Below are positions 16,324 to 26,171 of a stretch of 64,000 nucleotides of DNA, one piece after another (within the stretch, counting starts at the first letter, position 1; each line of letters begins with the position of its first letter). A program made the position numbers and the translations under genes. This DNA comes from Lachnospiraceae bacterium (GTDB taxonomy: Bacteria; Bacillota; Clostridia; Lachnospirales; Lachnospiraceae): NCBI GenBank assembly GCA_015258065.1, contig JABZIZ010000005.1, positions 66,330 to 130,329 on the forward strand, read 5' to 3'. A model generated the notes under the pieces. The model saw nothing but the letters and a program-made list of their open reading frames with translations, did no database searches and had not been told where the DNA came from.

Positions 16324-17195
16324 TCTCCGCCTGTATCTTTCGTTTCTAAGATGACCAATACGGTTGAAATATGTTCAAAGTCCACTGCGGGAGTCAGTTC
16401 TCCTGATTTCGTCAGATGATTGGTATCTTCACTTACCGATGTGATATAACCAATTAAAATACCCGGAAGAAACCGGTCCGACACATTGGAGGTAACAATC
16501 TTTTCGCCGACTGCGACCTTATCCGCATTGTCCGTCAGACGAGAAAACGGGATCGTCCCATTTTTGTATTCTTCCAGAGATCCGTTGACAATTAAATTAT
16601 CCGATGTCGATAACACCATCCCACTGACCGAAGAATTATCGGCTATGATCGACTTGACCCTGGCCCACGAGGGACCAACCTCATCTACGATACCGACCAG
16701 ACCGCTGCCTGCCACGACATTCATATTCTTACGAATTCCATCGGAAGATCCCTTGTCGATCATGAAGGAAGAAAACCAGTTCCCTGCATCTTTGGCAATC
16801 ACTCTGGCGCCGGTTTTCTCATATTGCTCATACTGTGCATCCAGTTGATACAATTCTCTCAGTTTCTGGAGTTCATACCGATCCTGCAAAAGATTGGTGT
16901 TGTCTGTTGTCAGCTGATCCACCTGACTCTGTAAAATTTTGTTTTCTTTCTTTAGTTGTTTCACATCATTGACTGTTTTTGCATACGCATCAATTTCCAG
17001 TGCAACAGATGTAATCCCCTTCTGTACCGGCGTGACAAAGGACCCGAAAACAGCGTTTACGGGGCCTGATAAAAAGGGGGCATAAAAAGTCAATAACATC
17101 AGAACCAAACAAAGCCCCGTCATAGCAAACAAAAGATATTTGGCGGGTAGCTGCTGCTTCTCCGGTTCTCCAACCTGATACAGCTCCGGTTTCAT
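16320..17195 (-). CDS. mreC: Rod shape-determining protein MreC
   Basis: This 291-residue bitopic protein has one N-terminal membrane segment (about 22-42), a coiled coil (about 70-110, KQLKKENKILQSQVDQLTTD) and a C-terminal beta domain including VIAKDAGNWFSSFMIDKGSSDG and VVAGSGLVGIVDEVG, all typical of MreC. It scaffolds PBP2 and RodA outside the membrane. Length is usual. It begins three bases after the mreB stop region and overlaps mreD by four bases. Confidence 0.96.
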   Translation of the reverse strand: MKPELYQVGEPEKQQLPAKYLLFAMTGLCLVLMLLTFYAPFLSGPVNAVFGSFVTPVQKGITSVALEIDAYAKTVNDVKQLKKENKILQSQVDQLTTDNTNLLQDRYELQKLRELYQLDAQYEQYEKTGARVIAKDAGNWFSSFMIDKGSSDGIRKNMNVVAGSGLVGIVDEVGPSWARVKSIIADNSSVSGMVLSTSDNLIVNGSLEEYKNGTIPFSRLTDNADKVAVGEKIVTSNVSDRFLPGILIGYITSVSEDTNHLTKSGELTPAVDFEHISTVLVILETKDTGGE

Positions 17196-17198
17196 TCT

Positions 17199-18203
17199 TT
17201 ACTCGTTTCCAATATCATAGGCCAGAGATTTATACTGATCCTCTTTGATAATCTTGGCCAGACCAAGCGCAACAGAACAGGTCGGATTCTCGGCAAGATT
17301 GACATTCAACCCAACGCCATTGGATAATTTCTGTGCCAGATGTCCGATCTGGGAAGCACCGCCTGTCAGATAAAGACCGTGCTTATAGATATCAGCTGCC
17401 AGTTCCGGAGGTGTTCTCTCCAGCGTTGCACGAATATTATCCAGAATGGTGTCAAAATTTTCGATCAAGGCCTTATCAATGATATCAGTAGGAATTTCTC
17501 TCTCAACCGGAAGTCCGGTTACAATATCTCTTCCGTATACGACTGCATTCTTCCCGGCCTTTTCAAGGTCTTTGAGTGAAATTTTCACATTCTCCGCCGT
17601 CTTAGAACCGATCATCAGCGCATATTCTTTTCGAATAATCGAACGAATGGAATCATCAAACTTCTTACCGCCGACTTTAATCAACTTACTGATTACAATT
17701 CCTCTTAGGGAAAGAATGGAAATCTCGGTGGTATCATAACCCACATTCACCACTAGAACTCCCTGCGAATTCATAATATCCACATCCAGACCCAAACCAT
17801 CGGCAATCGACTTCTCGACCACCATGATCTTCCTCGCCTTGAGCCCACTTTCACGAATCAAATCATAGAAGGCTCTTTTTTCTACATCCGTCACGTCATA
17901 CGGACGAGCTACATAGAAATCTACAGGCTTAGAAAGACCCTTCATTTGGTCATTCACAAAAAGTTTCACCAAAGCCTGCATATTGTCGATATCCGCTATG
18001 ACACCATTCGACAAGGGATAAGAAATTTTAATGGGCGCGGGGGCTTTCTCGTACATTTCATAGGCCGCATTTCCATAGGCGAAAATGGTCGTCTTATTCT
18101 GGATTGCGATCATATTTTTTTCTACTACCACATCATCGGTCGCTTTATTGTATATTTTGATATTACAGGTTCCAAGATCAATTCCAAAAGTATTCGCGCT
18201 CAA
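17199..18203 (-). CDS. mreB: MreB, actin-like rod-shape protein
   Basis: This 334-residue actin-fold ATPase guides elongation machinery under the membrane. Actin motifs are visible: phosphate 1 FGIDLGTCNIKIY, phosphate 2 VLVVNVGYDTTEISIL and adenosine LYLTGGASQIG. Translation starts at TTG 18203 with a perfect AGGAGGT five bases upstream. It is slightly divergent from Bacillus MreB (for instance IDLGTCN in place of IDLGTAN), like several clostridial MreB or Mbl paralogues. It leads the mreBCD-pbp2-rodA group and follows radC by 25 bases. Confidence 0.95.
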   Translation of the reverse strand: MSANTFGIDLGTCNIKIYNKATDDVVVEKNMIAIQNKTTIFAYGNAAYEMYEKAPAPIKISYPLSNGVIADIDNMQALVKLFVNDQMKGLSKPVDFYVARPYDVTDVEKRAFYDLIRESGLKARKIMVVEKSIADGLGLDVDIMNSQGVLVVNVGYDTTEISILSLRGIVISKLIKVGGKKFDDSIRSIIRKEYALMIGSKTAENVKISLKDLEKAGKNAVVYGRDIVTGLPVEREIPTDIIDKALIENFDTILDNIRATLERTPPELAADIYKHGLYLTGGASQIGHLAQKLSNGVGLNVNLAENPTCSVALGLAKIIKEDQYKSLAYDIGNE

Positions 18204-18228
18204 AAAAACCTCCTGTGCTCCATCGCAT

Positions 18229-19005
18229 CTAAAGTAAATTTTTTTCCTTAAAGCTCAGATAACATTTGTTTCCAATAATAATATGATCCACCAGCCGAAT
18301 GCCGGTGATCTCTCCGGCTTCTTTCACTTTGGCGGTCACTTCCAAATCTGCTTCTGATGGAGAGGGATTTCCTCCCGGATGATTGTGAAGCAGTACCAGC
18401 CAGACCGCTTTTTTCGAAAATGCATACAGAAAGACATCACGCACTTCTAATAAAGAGGCGTTGCAGGTTCCAATACTGAGGACGGTTTCATCGATTTTGC
18501 AAAGCTTCTGATTCAGCGCAACCAGGATGACCCTCTCCTGCTCTTCGTGTCGCAACAATTCCATATAGTAGTCGGCAACCGACCTGGGGTTGTGAAAAGA
18601 CAACTCCTGCTTTGCGCCATCCGCTGCCATTCTTCTGGAAAGCTCCGCAATGCACTTCAATTTGACGGCTTTGATCCTTCCAATGCCGTCAATCTGCATT
18701 AAATCCTCTACACTTAGATGGTAAAGGCTGTTCAGTCCACGCCCATTCCCGCCATCTAGCGCAAGAATCTTCTGCCCGATCTCCATTGGCGTATGCGTGC
18801 CCGACCCCGTACGAATCATGATGGCGAGCAATTCTGCATCCGTCAGAGCCCCTGCCCCAAAGCGTTCAAACCGCTCATAGGGAAGCGCATCGACATCCAG
18901 TTCTGCCTCCTGCATTCGCATCCGCAAAGACGTTGTTTTTTTCTCTTGCAATTGATTTCTGAACGCCTCTCCGAAAGGTCTCAGAAACTTGAGATATTGT
19001 AGCAC
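18229..19005 (-). CDS. radC: RadC-family JAB-domain protein
   Basis: This RadC-family protein has an N-terminal helix-hairpin-helix part (LMQIDGIGRIKAVKLK) and a C-terminal JAB/MPN metalloprotease-like domain with the full zinc motif HNHPGGNPSPSEAD. Despite the name, a repair role for RadC is disputed and its real function is unknown. The frame starts at GTG 19005 (258 residues), but the conserved part begins near residue 36. ATG at 18924 gives 231 residues, closer to the family norm, though neither site has a clear ribosome binding site. radC directly before mreB is a common arrangement. Confidence 0.93.
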   Translation of the reverse strand: MLQYLKFLRPFGEAFRNQLQEKKTTSLRMRMQEAELDVDALPYERFERFGAGALTDAELLAIMIRTGSGTHTPMEIGQKILALDGGNGRGLNSLYHLSVEDLMQIDGIGRIKAVKLKCIAELSRRMAADGAKQELSFHNPRSVADYYMELLRHEEQERVILVALNQKLCKIDETVLSIGTCNASLLEVRDVFLYAFSKKAVWLVLLHNHPGGNPSPSEADLEVTAKVKEAGEITGIRLVDHIIIGNKCYLSFKEKNLL

Positions 19006-19014
19006 AAAGAAAAA

Positions 19015-20307
19015 TTACTGTATAGCTTTCAGGTCAAATATACCATAGTCTAATAATTTTTGCACTGTCCGCAAAATGCCGAGTTTAGCGCTTGGCCACG
19101 TTAATCCTCCCTGAAAATAAACGGCATAAGGCTCGCGCATCGGCCCGTCTGCAGATAATTCAATAGAGGAGCCGGATACAAAGGCTCCGGCTGCCATAAT
19201 CACCTTTGCATCATATCCCGGCATGTCCCACGGTTCCGGTCTGACAAAAGAATCGACGGGAGCCGCCGCCTGAATTCCTTCACAGAAGGCGATAAGCGCA
19301 TCCGGATGGTGAAAAGTGACTGCCTGAATAATGTCGTGCCTCTCCTCTTTCGAGGAAGGAAGCACCTCATAACCTAATTTCTCATACAGAGCAGCAGCAA
19401 AGACGGCTCCCTTGAGTGCAGACGCCGTTACAACCGGAGCTAAAAAAAGTCCCTCATAAAATTGCGGTAGAATTCCCAGCGAGGCTCCGACTTCTTTTCC
19501 GAGGCCAGGAGAAGTCAGCCTGTAGGCAGCATTCTCAACACATGCCCTTTTGCCTGCAATGTATCCTCCAACCGGTGCAAGTCCTCCGCCCGGATTTTTG
19601 ATCAGAGAACCGACGACCATATCAGCCCCTACATCAGACGGTTCCATTTTCTCTACAAACTCACCGTAGCAATTATCCACCATACACAATACATCCGGGC
19701 GAATTTGCTTGATTTTTTGAATCAATTCTCCGATCTGTTTTACGGAAAAAGAGGGGCGTGTCTGGTATCCTTTAGACCTTTGGATGGTCACCAGGCGAAT
19801 TTTTTCTTCTGTTTGCAAGATCTGCGCAATGGCCGGATAGTCAAAAGTCTTTTCTGCAGTAAGATCCGTCTGCAAATAAGAAATTCCGTATTCTTTCAAA
19901 GAGCCCCTGGATTCCCGTATCCCAATGACCTCTTCTAAGGTGTCATAGGGCTTTCCCACCGGAGAATACAGGACATCGCCGGGGCGCAAATTGCTCAAAA
20001 GGGCCAGCGCCAGGGCATGGGTTCCGCAAGTGATCTGCGGTCTGACCAGTGCGTCTTCTGTATGAAAAATGTTTGCATACACCTGCTCTAAGGTGTCTCT
20101 TCCGATGTCGTTGTAGCCATACCCCGTCGTTCCCAGTAGACAAGCCTCACTCACCCTGCATGACTGCATGGCATGGAGCACTTTCAGACTATTGTATTCG
20201 GCATTCTCATCAATCTTGCAAAAGGTTTCCTGTAAACCTTCTAATATTTTTTCTCCAAAAGAATATATCTCGGGGGATATTCCCATTTCCTGATAAAGCT
20301 TCCGCAT
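19015..20307 (-). CDS. YnbB-type PLP-dependent methionine gamma-lyase family protein
   Basis: This 430-residue fold-type I PLP enzyme belongs to the family labelled methionine gamma-lyase-like or aluminium resistance protein (Bacillus YnbB). Visible parts are the cofactor region ITCGTHALALALL, the aspartate segment VDNCYGEFVE and the likely PLP-binding lysine in VVGSLIKNPGGG, with QGGLTWPSAKLGIL near the C-terminus. Its physiological substrate is not established. It lies between miaA and radC; the miaA-ynbB neighbourhood is conserved in Firmicutes, though hfq, often found between them, is absent here. Confidence 0.9.
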   Translation of the reverse strand: MRKLYQEMGISPEIYSFGEKILEGLQETFCKIDENAEYNSLKVLHAMQSCRVSEACLLGTTGYGYNDIGRDTLEQVYANIFHTEDALVRPQITCGTHALALALLSNLRPGDVLYSPVGKPYDTLEEVIGIRESRGSLKEYGISYLQTDLTAEKTFDYPAIAQILQTEEKIRLVTIQRSKGYQTRPSFSVKQIGELIQKIKQIRPDVLCMVDNCYGEFVEKMEPSDVGADMVVGSLIKNPGGGLAPVGGYIAGKRACVENAAYRLTSPGLGKEVGASLGILPQFYEGLFLAPVVTASALKGAVFAAALYEKLGYEVLPSSKEERHDIIQAVTFHHPDALIAFCEGIQAAAPVDSFVRPEPWDMPGYDAKVIMAAGAFVSGSSIELSADGPMREPYAVYFQGGLTWPSAKLGILRTVQKLLDYGIFDLKAIQ

Positions 20308-20312
20308 TCTGA

Positions 20313-21329
20313 TTACAATCCCTTCTGTATTTCCTGCACGATTCGCAAGTCGTCCTCACCAAAATCAGCTTTGTTGATCCAAATGACCTCTTTTTCACGA
20401 CGGAACCAGGTCAGTTGACGTTTGGCAAAATGTCTTGTGTTTTGCTTAATTCGTAAGACTGCCCTTTCCCGCGAACATTTTCCCGCGAAGAAATCCGCCA
20501 TTTCCCGATATCCCAGCCCCTGCATGGATGTCATTTGGTCACTTAGAGCGAGGGAGGAATCGACAATTTGCAGCGGCACCGTTTCCTTTTGCATCTGTTC
20601 GCTTGCAGCCCTGGAACCATCCTGCCGGTAGGTACCTTCCAGCAGAGAACGCACCTCTCCTTCCAGCCCTCTTTCCATCATTTCCTCCACACGACGATCG
20701 ATTTTCTCATATAAGAGGGCACGTTCCCTGGTGAGCACAAAGTAATGAAACTGGTAAGGAGAGGTTTTTTCACGCTGTCTCCGATTGTGTTCCGAAATTT
20801 TTTCTCCGGTCAGATCATAATATTCCAGCGCACGGATTACCCTTTTGACATTGCCGAAGGGAATCGCCTCTGCCGCCTCTTCATCGACTTTGCGCAACAT
20901 CTCGTGCAAGGCTTCTTTCCCTCTTTCCTCGCAAATTTTGGAATAATGATTCCTTAGGGACAGATCTTCCTTCCCTTCACTAAAATCAATATCGTAGAGC
21001 AGCGCCTGAATATAGAAGCCGGTTCCCCCTACGATAATCGGTATTCTTCCCCGATGCAGGATTGCTTCCACCGCTTCTTTTGCAAACTTTTGGAACATGG
21101 TCACATTGAAGGATTCCGTGGGATCTAAAATATCAATCAGATGATGGGGCACGCCGTCCATTTCCTGTTTCGTAATCTTATCCGTTCCGATATTCATATA
21201 TCGATACACCTGCATCGAGTCGGCAGAGATGATTTCTCCTCCGATCTTTTTGGCAAGTTCAATGGAACATTTCGTTTTTCCGACAGCGGTAGGGCCGGTG
21301 AGAACAATCAATGGTTTTTTATTTGTCAT
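20313..21329 (-). CDS. miaA: tRNA dimethylallyltransferase MiaA
   Basis: MiaA transfers a dimethylallyl group to the N6 of A37 in tRNAs reading UNN codons. The P-loop GPTAVGKTKCSIELA is at the N-terminus, followed by ISADSMQVYRYMNIGTDK, GGTGFYIQALLYDIDF and the C-terminal RHFAKRQLTWFRR. At 338 residues it is slightly long because of an insert around residues 235-262. The ATG overlaps the mutL stop by four bases. Its product is the substrate of MiaB, encoded at 32750-34255. Confidence 0.97.
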   Translation of the reverse strand: MTNKKPLIVLTGPTAVGKTKCSIELAKKIGGEIISADSMQVYRYMNIGTDKITKQEMDGVPHHLIDILDPTESFNVTMFQKFAKEAVEAILHRGRIPIIVGGTGFYIQALLYDIDFSEGKEDLSLRNHYSKICEERGKEALHEMLRKVDEEAAEAIPFGNVKRVIRALEYYDLTGEKISEHNRRQREKTSPYQFHYFVLTRERALLYEKIDRRVEEMMERGLEGEVRSLLEGTYRQDGSRAASEQMQKETVPLQIVDSSLALSDQMTSMQGLGYREMADFFAGKCSRERAVLRIKQNTRHFAKRQLTWFRREKEVIWINKADFGEDDLRIVQEIQKGL

Positions 21330-23383
21330 GACACAATTCGTTTGAATTTTTTATCCAGTTCATATTTACTCATGGAAATAATCGTCGGCCTTCCGTGCGG
21401 ACAATTGTAGGGATTCTCCAGTGTCAGCAATTCGTCAATCAGCGCCTCTATTTCTGCATGGTTCATGGCCGTATTTCCCTTGACCGAAGCCTTGCATGCC
21501 ATGGAAGCAATTTTTTCTACAATCAGAGAAAAATCCCCCCTCACATGTTCCTCCGCAAGATCATCAATGATGGATAAAAAGAGTTCTTTTTCCCCATGTC
21601 CATATAAATCCACCGGAACGGCTCGAATGGCGTAGGTATGCGCACCGAAAGGCTCCAGTTCGAAACCGAGGGAATTGAAGTGCTCCTGATATTCTAAAAG
21701 AAGAGCCTCTTCCGCCGCGGTAAGGGTAACCAGAATCGGCTGTGACAAAATCTGTGCATCCGGTTCGTGATTCGCATATCTTTTCATCATCCGTTCATAA
21801 TTGACTTTTTCATGGGCCGCATGTTGATCGATCAGAAACATTTTATCCTCAAACGTCACGATCCAATAAGTATCAAAAACCTGTCCGATGATTTTGTACG
21901 CGGAACGATTTTTAACGGAGAGCATTTTATCGTCAAAAATCTCCAACTGTACATTCTTTTCAATAATCACCTGACGATCCCGATGAATGATGCCGGATTT
22001 CGAAGAATTTTCTCCCGGAGAATGGATGCCGGGCAGTACGCGTCCTTCCGGAATTTTTCCGCCTTCTTTCGTCTCCTTCTCCTGAAACCAGTCCTCAATT
22101 CCTTCCTTTTCCGCTGGTTGTCCCTGCGAGTCCTCTCCTTTTGCCTCCTCCTTTTGGAGAATCTCTTTTCCTGTCTCCTCCTTTTGGAGTGCCTCTTTTC
22201 CTGCCTCCTCCTTCTGAAGGGCCTCTTTTCCTGTCTCGTCTTCCGGAAGCAGCTCTTTTTGCGAAAAACCTTCGAACAGGGACGGGGTCTCTTCCAGCCG
22301 ATTCACTTCAAAGGGTTGCGGATAAGGAACCGGATGCAACAGGGGATTGATTTTATCTTTTTTCTCTTCCTCCAGCGCCACATTGGGAATCATCTCATGG
22401 ATGCGGGAAACTTCTGCCACCGAGCGACGAATAAATTCATATAATGCGTCCGGCTCGTGAAAGCGAACCTCCATTTTAGAAGGATGTGCATTCACATCCA
22501 CCAGATCGGTGGAAAGCTCTATAAACAGAACCGCAAAGGGAAAGCGGTGTTGCATCAGATATTGTTGATATCCTTCCTCTAATGCACGCGAAAGCAGTTT
22601 GTTCCTTACATACCTTCCGTTTACAAAAAACAGCTCCTGGTTTCGATTGGCCCGGTTGACTACCGGTTCTCCCAGGAAACCGTGCAGCATCACTCCATCC
22701 CCCTTCACATGGACGGGGATTAAGGAATTGGCAATCTCTCTTCCATAAATACGATAAATCAACTCTTTTAAATTACCGCTACCGGAAGAAGAAAAAACCT
22801 CTTTTTGATCGCTCACCAGGTGGAAGGCAATGTGGGGATTATCCAGTGCAAGCTTTTCCATCAGATCGCCCACCAGGGCCCCTTCACTTCGTGGTTTCCT
22901 CAGAAATTTTTTTCTTGCGGGCGTATTGTAAAATAGACGGCGTACCATGACACTGGTTCCGGAAGGGGCTCCCACTTCCTCCATTCCCTCTTCCTTCGAG
23001 CCGTCCATCAAATAACGCACCCCTATCAGGGCGTCTTTTGGTTTTGTGATCATTTCCACTTCTGCCACGGCGGCAATCGAAGAAAGCGCCTCTCCTCGAA
23101 AACCCAGAGAAGAGATGGCAAACAGATCCGCTGCGCTTCTGATCTTACTGGTTGCATGTGAAAAAAAGGCTTTTCTCACCTGCGTCTTTTCGATCCCCGA
23201 TCCATTATCTGTCACCCGAATCAAGGAGGTTCCTCCTTCTCTTATTTCCACTGTAATGAGGGTGGACCCGGCATCAATTGCATTCTCCACCAACTCTTTC
23301 ACCACACTGGCCGGATTTTCAATCACCTCTCCTGCGGCAATCTGATCGATGGTATTTTTGTCCAGTTGAATGATTTCTGCCAT
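21326..23383 (-). CDS. mutL: DNA mismatch repair protein MutL
   Basis: This 685-residue MutL links MutS mismatch recognition to strand removal. The GHKL ATPase domain shows IAAGEV, VKELVENAIDAG and RVTDNGSGI, then FRGEALSSI. The C-terminal part has the endonuclease-type segment QHAAHEKVNYE and ACKASVKGN, plus PHGRPTI near the end, so it is probably a nicking MutL. The linker contains a four-unit 10-residue repeat at about 374-414. I use ATG 23383 (MAEIIQLD), preceded by GGGAGAGG; the frame opens 63 bases earlier but that part is unlike MutL. It follows mutS and overlaps miaA. Confidence 0.97.
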   Translation of the reverse strand: MAEIIQLDKNTIDQIAAGEVIENPASVVKELVENAIDAGSTLITVEIREGGTSLIRVTDNGSGIEKTQVRKAFFSHATSKIRSAADLFAISSLGFRGEALSSIAAVAEVEMITKPKDALIGVRYLMDGSKEEGMEEVGAPSGTSVMVRRLFYNTPARKKFLRKPRSEGALVGDLMEKLALDNPHIAFHLVSDQKEVFSSSGSGNLKELIYRIYGREIANSLIPVHVKGDGVMLHGFLGEPVVNRANRNQELFFVNGRYVRNKLLSRALEEGYQQYLMQHRFPFAVLFIELSTDLVDVNAHPSKMEVRFHEPDALYEFIRRSVAEVSRIHEMIPNVALEEEKKDKINPLLHPVPYPQPFEVNRLEETPSLFEGFSQKELLPEDETGKEALQKEEAGKEALQKEETGKEILQKEEAKGEDSQGQPAEKEGIEDWFQEKETKEGGKIPEGRVLPGIHSPGENSSKSGIIHRDRQVIIEKNVQLEIFDDKMLSVKNRSAYKIIGQVFDTYWIVTFEDKMFLIDQHAAHEKVNYERMMKRYANHEPDAQILSQPILVTLTAAEEALLLEYQEHFNSLGFELEPFGAHTYAIRAVPVDLYGHGEKELFLSIIDDLAEEHVRGDFSLIVEKIASMACKASVKGNTAMNHAEIEALIDELLTLENPYNCPHGRPTIISMSKYELDKKFKRIVS
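22143..22262 (-). repeat. 30-bp tandem repeat inside mutL linker
   Basis: Units at 22143-22172, 22173-22202 and 22203-22232 are near identical, and a fourth at 22233-22262 is degenerate. Each encodes ten residues of the pattern ETGKEALQKE, highly charged. Because the unit is a multiple of three, gain or loss of a copy would keep the mutL frame. Confidence 0.9.
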
Positions 23384-23442
23384 TTTCCTCTCCCGGAAGG
23401 ATCCATGTGACTCTACAATTTTTTTGTCCTGTCTCCATCCTC

Positions 23443-26166
23443 TCAAATTCGATTGCGAAGATCGTTCTGTAATTTATACAGCGTATTTAAAGCCTCGATC
23501 GGTGTCATCGCAGTCACATCCATTTCCTGTAATTCTCGAATCACCTCTGCGTCTTTTACCGTATCAGAAAAAGACATTTGATTCAAATCCACCTCATCAT
23601 AATGCCTGACTTTTTTAGAAGAAGACTGCGTTTTGACTTTGATCATTTTGATCGTCTGTGCTATATCGTTTTCGGATAGTTTCTTTGCAATTTCTTTGGC
23701 CCTATCAATTACCAAATCCGGAACGCCGGCCAGTTTTGCTACCTGGATTCCATAACTTTTATCCGCTCCTCCTCTTATGATTTTTCGAAGGAAAACAATC
23801 TGATCGCCTCTTTCTTTTACCGCAATACAATAATTATTGACATTATCGATCTTTCCCTCCAGCTCGGTGAGCTCATGATAATGCGTGGCAAATAGCGTTC
23901 TGGCTCCCAGATAGTTACGGTTTGCGATATGCTCTACGACCGCCCAGGCAATGGACAGACCATCGTAGGTGGAAGTACCACGTCCAATTTCATCCAAAAT
24001 GAGCAGCGAATTCGGTGTAGCGTTTCTAAGAATATTGGCCACCTCGTTCATCTCCACCATGAAGGTGGACTGCCCGCTTCCCAGATCATCGGAGGCTCCG
24101 ACTCTGGTGAAAATGCGGTCTGTAATCCCTATGTGGGCACTTTTTGCCGGTACAAAACTTCCGATCTGTGCCATTAAGACAATGAGCGCCGTCTGCCTCA
24201 TATAGGTGGACTTACCCGCCATATTGGGCCCTGTGATGATAGAAACGGCATTCTTGTTTTGATCCAGCAAAGTGTCGTTATCAATAAAACTCTCACACGC
24301 CTCCATCATCCTCTCTACAACCGGATGCCGCCCTTCCCGAATGTCCAAAAGGCCGTCCGTAGCAATTTCAGGCTTGATATATCGATCATGCTCCGCCACA
24401 TAGGCCAGAGAAGCATACACATCTAAATGCGCCACAGCCTTGGCCGTTTTCTGAATCCTCTCTGTTTCTCTGCCGACCCGCTCCCTGAGATTACAGAAAA
24501 TCTCGTATTCCATCGCATGCAACTTTTCCTGTGCATTTAAAATTTCATCTTCCAGCTCTTTTAATTTCGGCGTGGTAAAACGCTCACAGTTGGTCAGTGT
24601 TTGACGTCTGATAAAATCATCAGGAACCAGTTCTTTTTGAGAATTCGTCACCTCAAAGGAATAGCCGAAATTGTTGCTGAACTTGATCCGAAGATTTTTG
24701 ATCCCTGTACGGGTCCTCGTTTCTTCTTCAAGATCCGCCAGCCACTGCTTGCCGTTCATCGCTACCTCACGGAAGTGGTCCACCTCCTGGTGATAGCCTT
24801 TTCGAATCATCCCTCCCTCTCTCGGGGAAAGCGGGGGCTCTTCTACCAGAGCGGAGGAAATCAGCTCTTCAATATCCTCTAGCACGTCTAGCGCCTTACT
24901 TAAGCGTTCCATTGCCGGGCAGGATTCTGCATCCTTCAGCGCCGTTTTAATTCCCGGAAGAAGTCGAAGCGAATTTCCAAAAGCGACCATATCTCTTGGC
25001 CCCGCGGTACGATAGCTGATCCTGGCTAAAAGTCTCTCTAAGTCATAGACTCCAGTCAGATATTCACGAATCTCCTCTCTGCACAAGGCCTGTTCCTTTA
25101 AAAAAGAAACTGCCGATAGCCTCTCTTCCATCTGAGCCGTATCAATCAGAGGTTGTTCCACGAAGGAGCGCAAAAGTCTCGCTCCCATTGCCGTTTTTGT
25201 TTTATCTAATACCCAGAGAAGCGTTCCTCTTTTCTTTTTATCCCGTAGGGTTTCCGTTAGTTCCAGATTTCTTCTGGTCGCCGAATCCAAAAGCATATAG
25301 TGACTTGCCACATAAGGGTGCAGCTGCGTCAGATTGGACAGTTCCGTCTTCTGTACCCGTTTCAAATAGCCAAGAAGGGCGCCAGCGGCAAGTGTGCCAT
25401 TTGGAAAATCTTCGATCCCAAGGCCAATGGTTGAAGAGGTATGAAAATGGTCCGTCAAGGACCTCCTGCACGATTCTGCTCCAAAATCGAGAGGATCCAG
25501 AGGGTAGACCGTCGTTTCATATTTCTCTTTCAGTTCTGTCTCCGATATTCCGTCACTGAGAAAGGAAACATTGCAAATCAGTTCTGAAGGTTGGAATTTT
25601 GCAATCTCGTCCCGAATTTCCTGCACGGAACGGACTTCAGTCAAATGGAAATCACCAGTGGTTACATCACAGACGGCAATTCCACTGGCAGGGGAATGAA
25701 AAAAAACGCACATAATATAGTTGTTTTTTGTCTCTTCGAGCGATTGCATATTCAGCGTTGTGCCCGGTGTGACCACCCGAATCACATCCCGCTTCACAAT
25801 TCCCTTTGCCTGCTTCGGATCTTCCAGTTGCTCACAAATAGCAACTTTATAACCCCTTTGCACGAGCCTTGTCAGATAGCTCTCCGCCGCATGAAAGGGA
25901 ACTCCACACATAGGCGCCCTCTGTTCCAGCCCGCAAGATTTTCCTGTCAGTGTTAATTCCAATTCTCTGGAAACTGTCACCGCATCTTCAAAGAACATTT
26001 CATAAAAATCACCCAGACGGTAAAAAAGAATGCAATCGGGATAGTTTTTCTTCATCAGAAGGTAATGTTGCATCATGGGAGAAACTTCTTCTTCCGGAAC
26101 CCCGGACGTCAAAAGATCGCTTAATTTTTCTCCCTTATGCATGACTTCGATTGCTTCCATTGTCAT
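23443..26166 (-). CDS. mutS: DNA mismatch repair protein MutS
   Basis: MutS recognises base mismatches and small loops. The mismatch-binding Phe-x-Glu equivalent lies in FYRLGDFYEMFFEDA near residue 55. The C-terminal ATPase has GPNMAGKSTYMRQTA, the signature DDLGSGQSTFMVEM, DEIGRGTSTYDG and TLFATHYHEL. At about 907 residues it has a 30-residue N-terminal extension relative to most MutS. I choose ATG 26166, which has GGAG eight bases upstream inside the psd stop region; GTG 26175 is the alternative. It is followed after 59 bases by mutL. Confidence 0.98.
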   Translation of the reverse strand: MTMEAIEVMHKGEKLSDLLTSGVPEEEVSPMMQHYLLMKKNYPDCILFYRLGDFYEMFFEDAVTVSRELELTLTGKSCGLEQRAPMCGVPFHAAESYLTRLVQRGYKVAICEQLEDPKQAKGIVKRDVIRVVTPGTTLNMQSLEETKNNYIMCVFFHSPASGIAVCDVTTGDFHLTEVRSVQEIRDEIAKFQPSELICNVSFLSDGISETELKEKYETTVYPLDPLDFGAESCRRSLTDHFHTSSTIGLGIEDFPNGTLAAGALLGYLKRVQKTELSNLTQLHPYVASHYMLLDSATRRNLELTETLRDKKKRGTLLWVLDKTKTAMGARLLRSFVEQPLIDTAQMEERLSAVSFLKEQALCREEIREYLTGVYDLERLLARISYRTAGPRDMVAFGNSLRLLPGIKTALKDAESCPAMERLSKALDVLEDIEELISSALVEEPPLSPREGGMIRKGYHQEVDHFREVAMNGKQWLADLEEETRTRTGIKNLRIKFSNNFGYSFEVTNSQKELVPDDFIRRQTLTNCERFTTPKLKELEDEILNAQEKLHAMEYEIFCNLRERVGRETERIQKTAKAVAHLDVYASLAYVAEHDRYIKPEIATDGLLDIREGRHPVVERMMEACESFIDNDTLLDQNKNAVSIITGPNMAGKSTYMRQTALIVLMAQIGSFVPAKSAHIGITDRIFTRVGASDDLGSGQSTFMVEMNEVANILRNATPNSLLILDEIGRGTSTYDGLSIAWAVVEHIANRNYLGARTLFATHYHELTELEGKIDNVNNYCIAVKERGDQIVFLRKIIRGGADKSYGIQVAKLAGVPDLVIDRAKEIAKKLSENDIAQTIKMIKVKTQSSSKKVRHYDEVDLNQMSFSDTVKDAEVIRELQEMDVTAMTPIEALNTLYKLQNDLRNRI

Positions 26167-26171
26167 AAGAT

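Noticed and set aside
22143..22262. CRISPR-like repeats
   Set aside because: The units are contiguous without spacers and lie in frame within mutL.
21767..22444. Plus-strand reading frame of 225 codons opposite mutL
   Set aside because: It lies entirely within mutL on the opposite strand and shows no family motif; the open frame follows from mutL codon use and its repeats.
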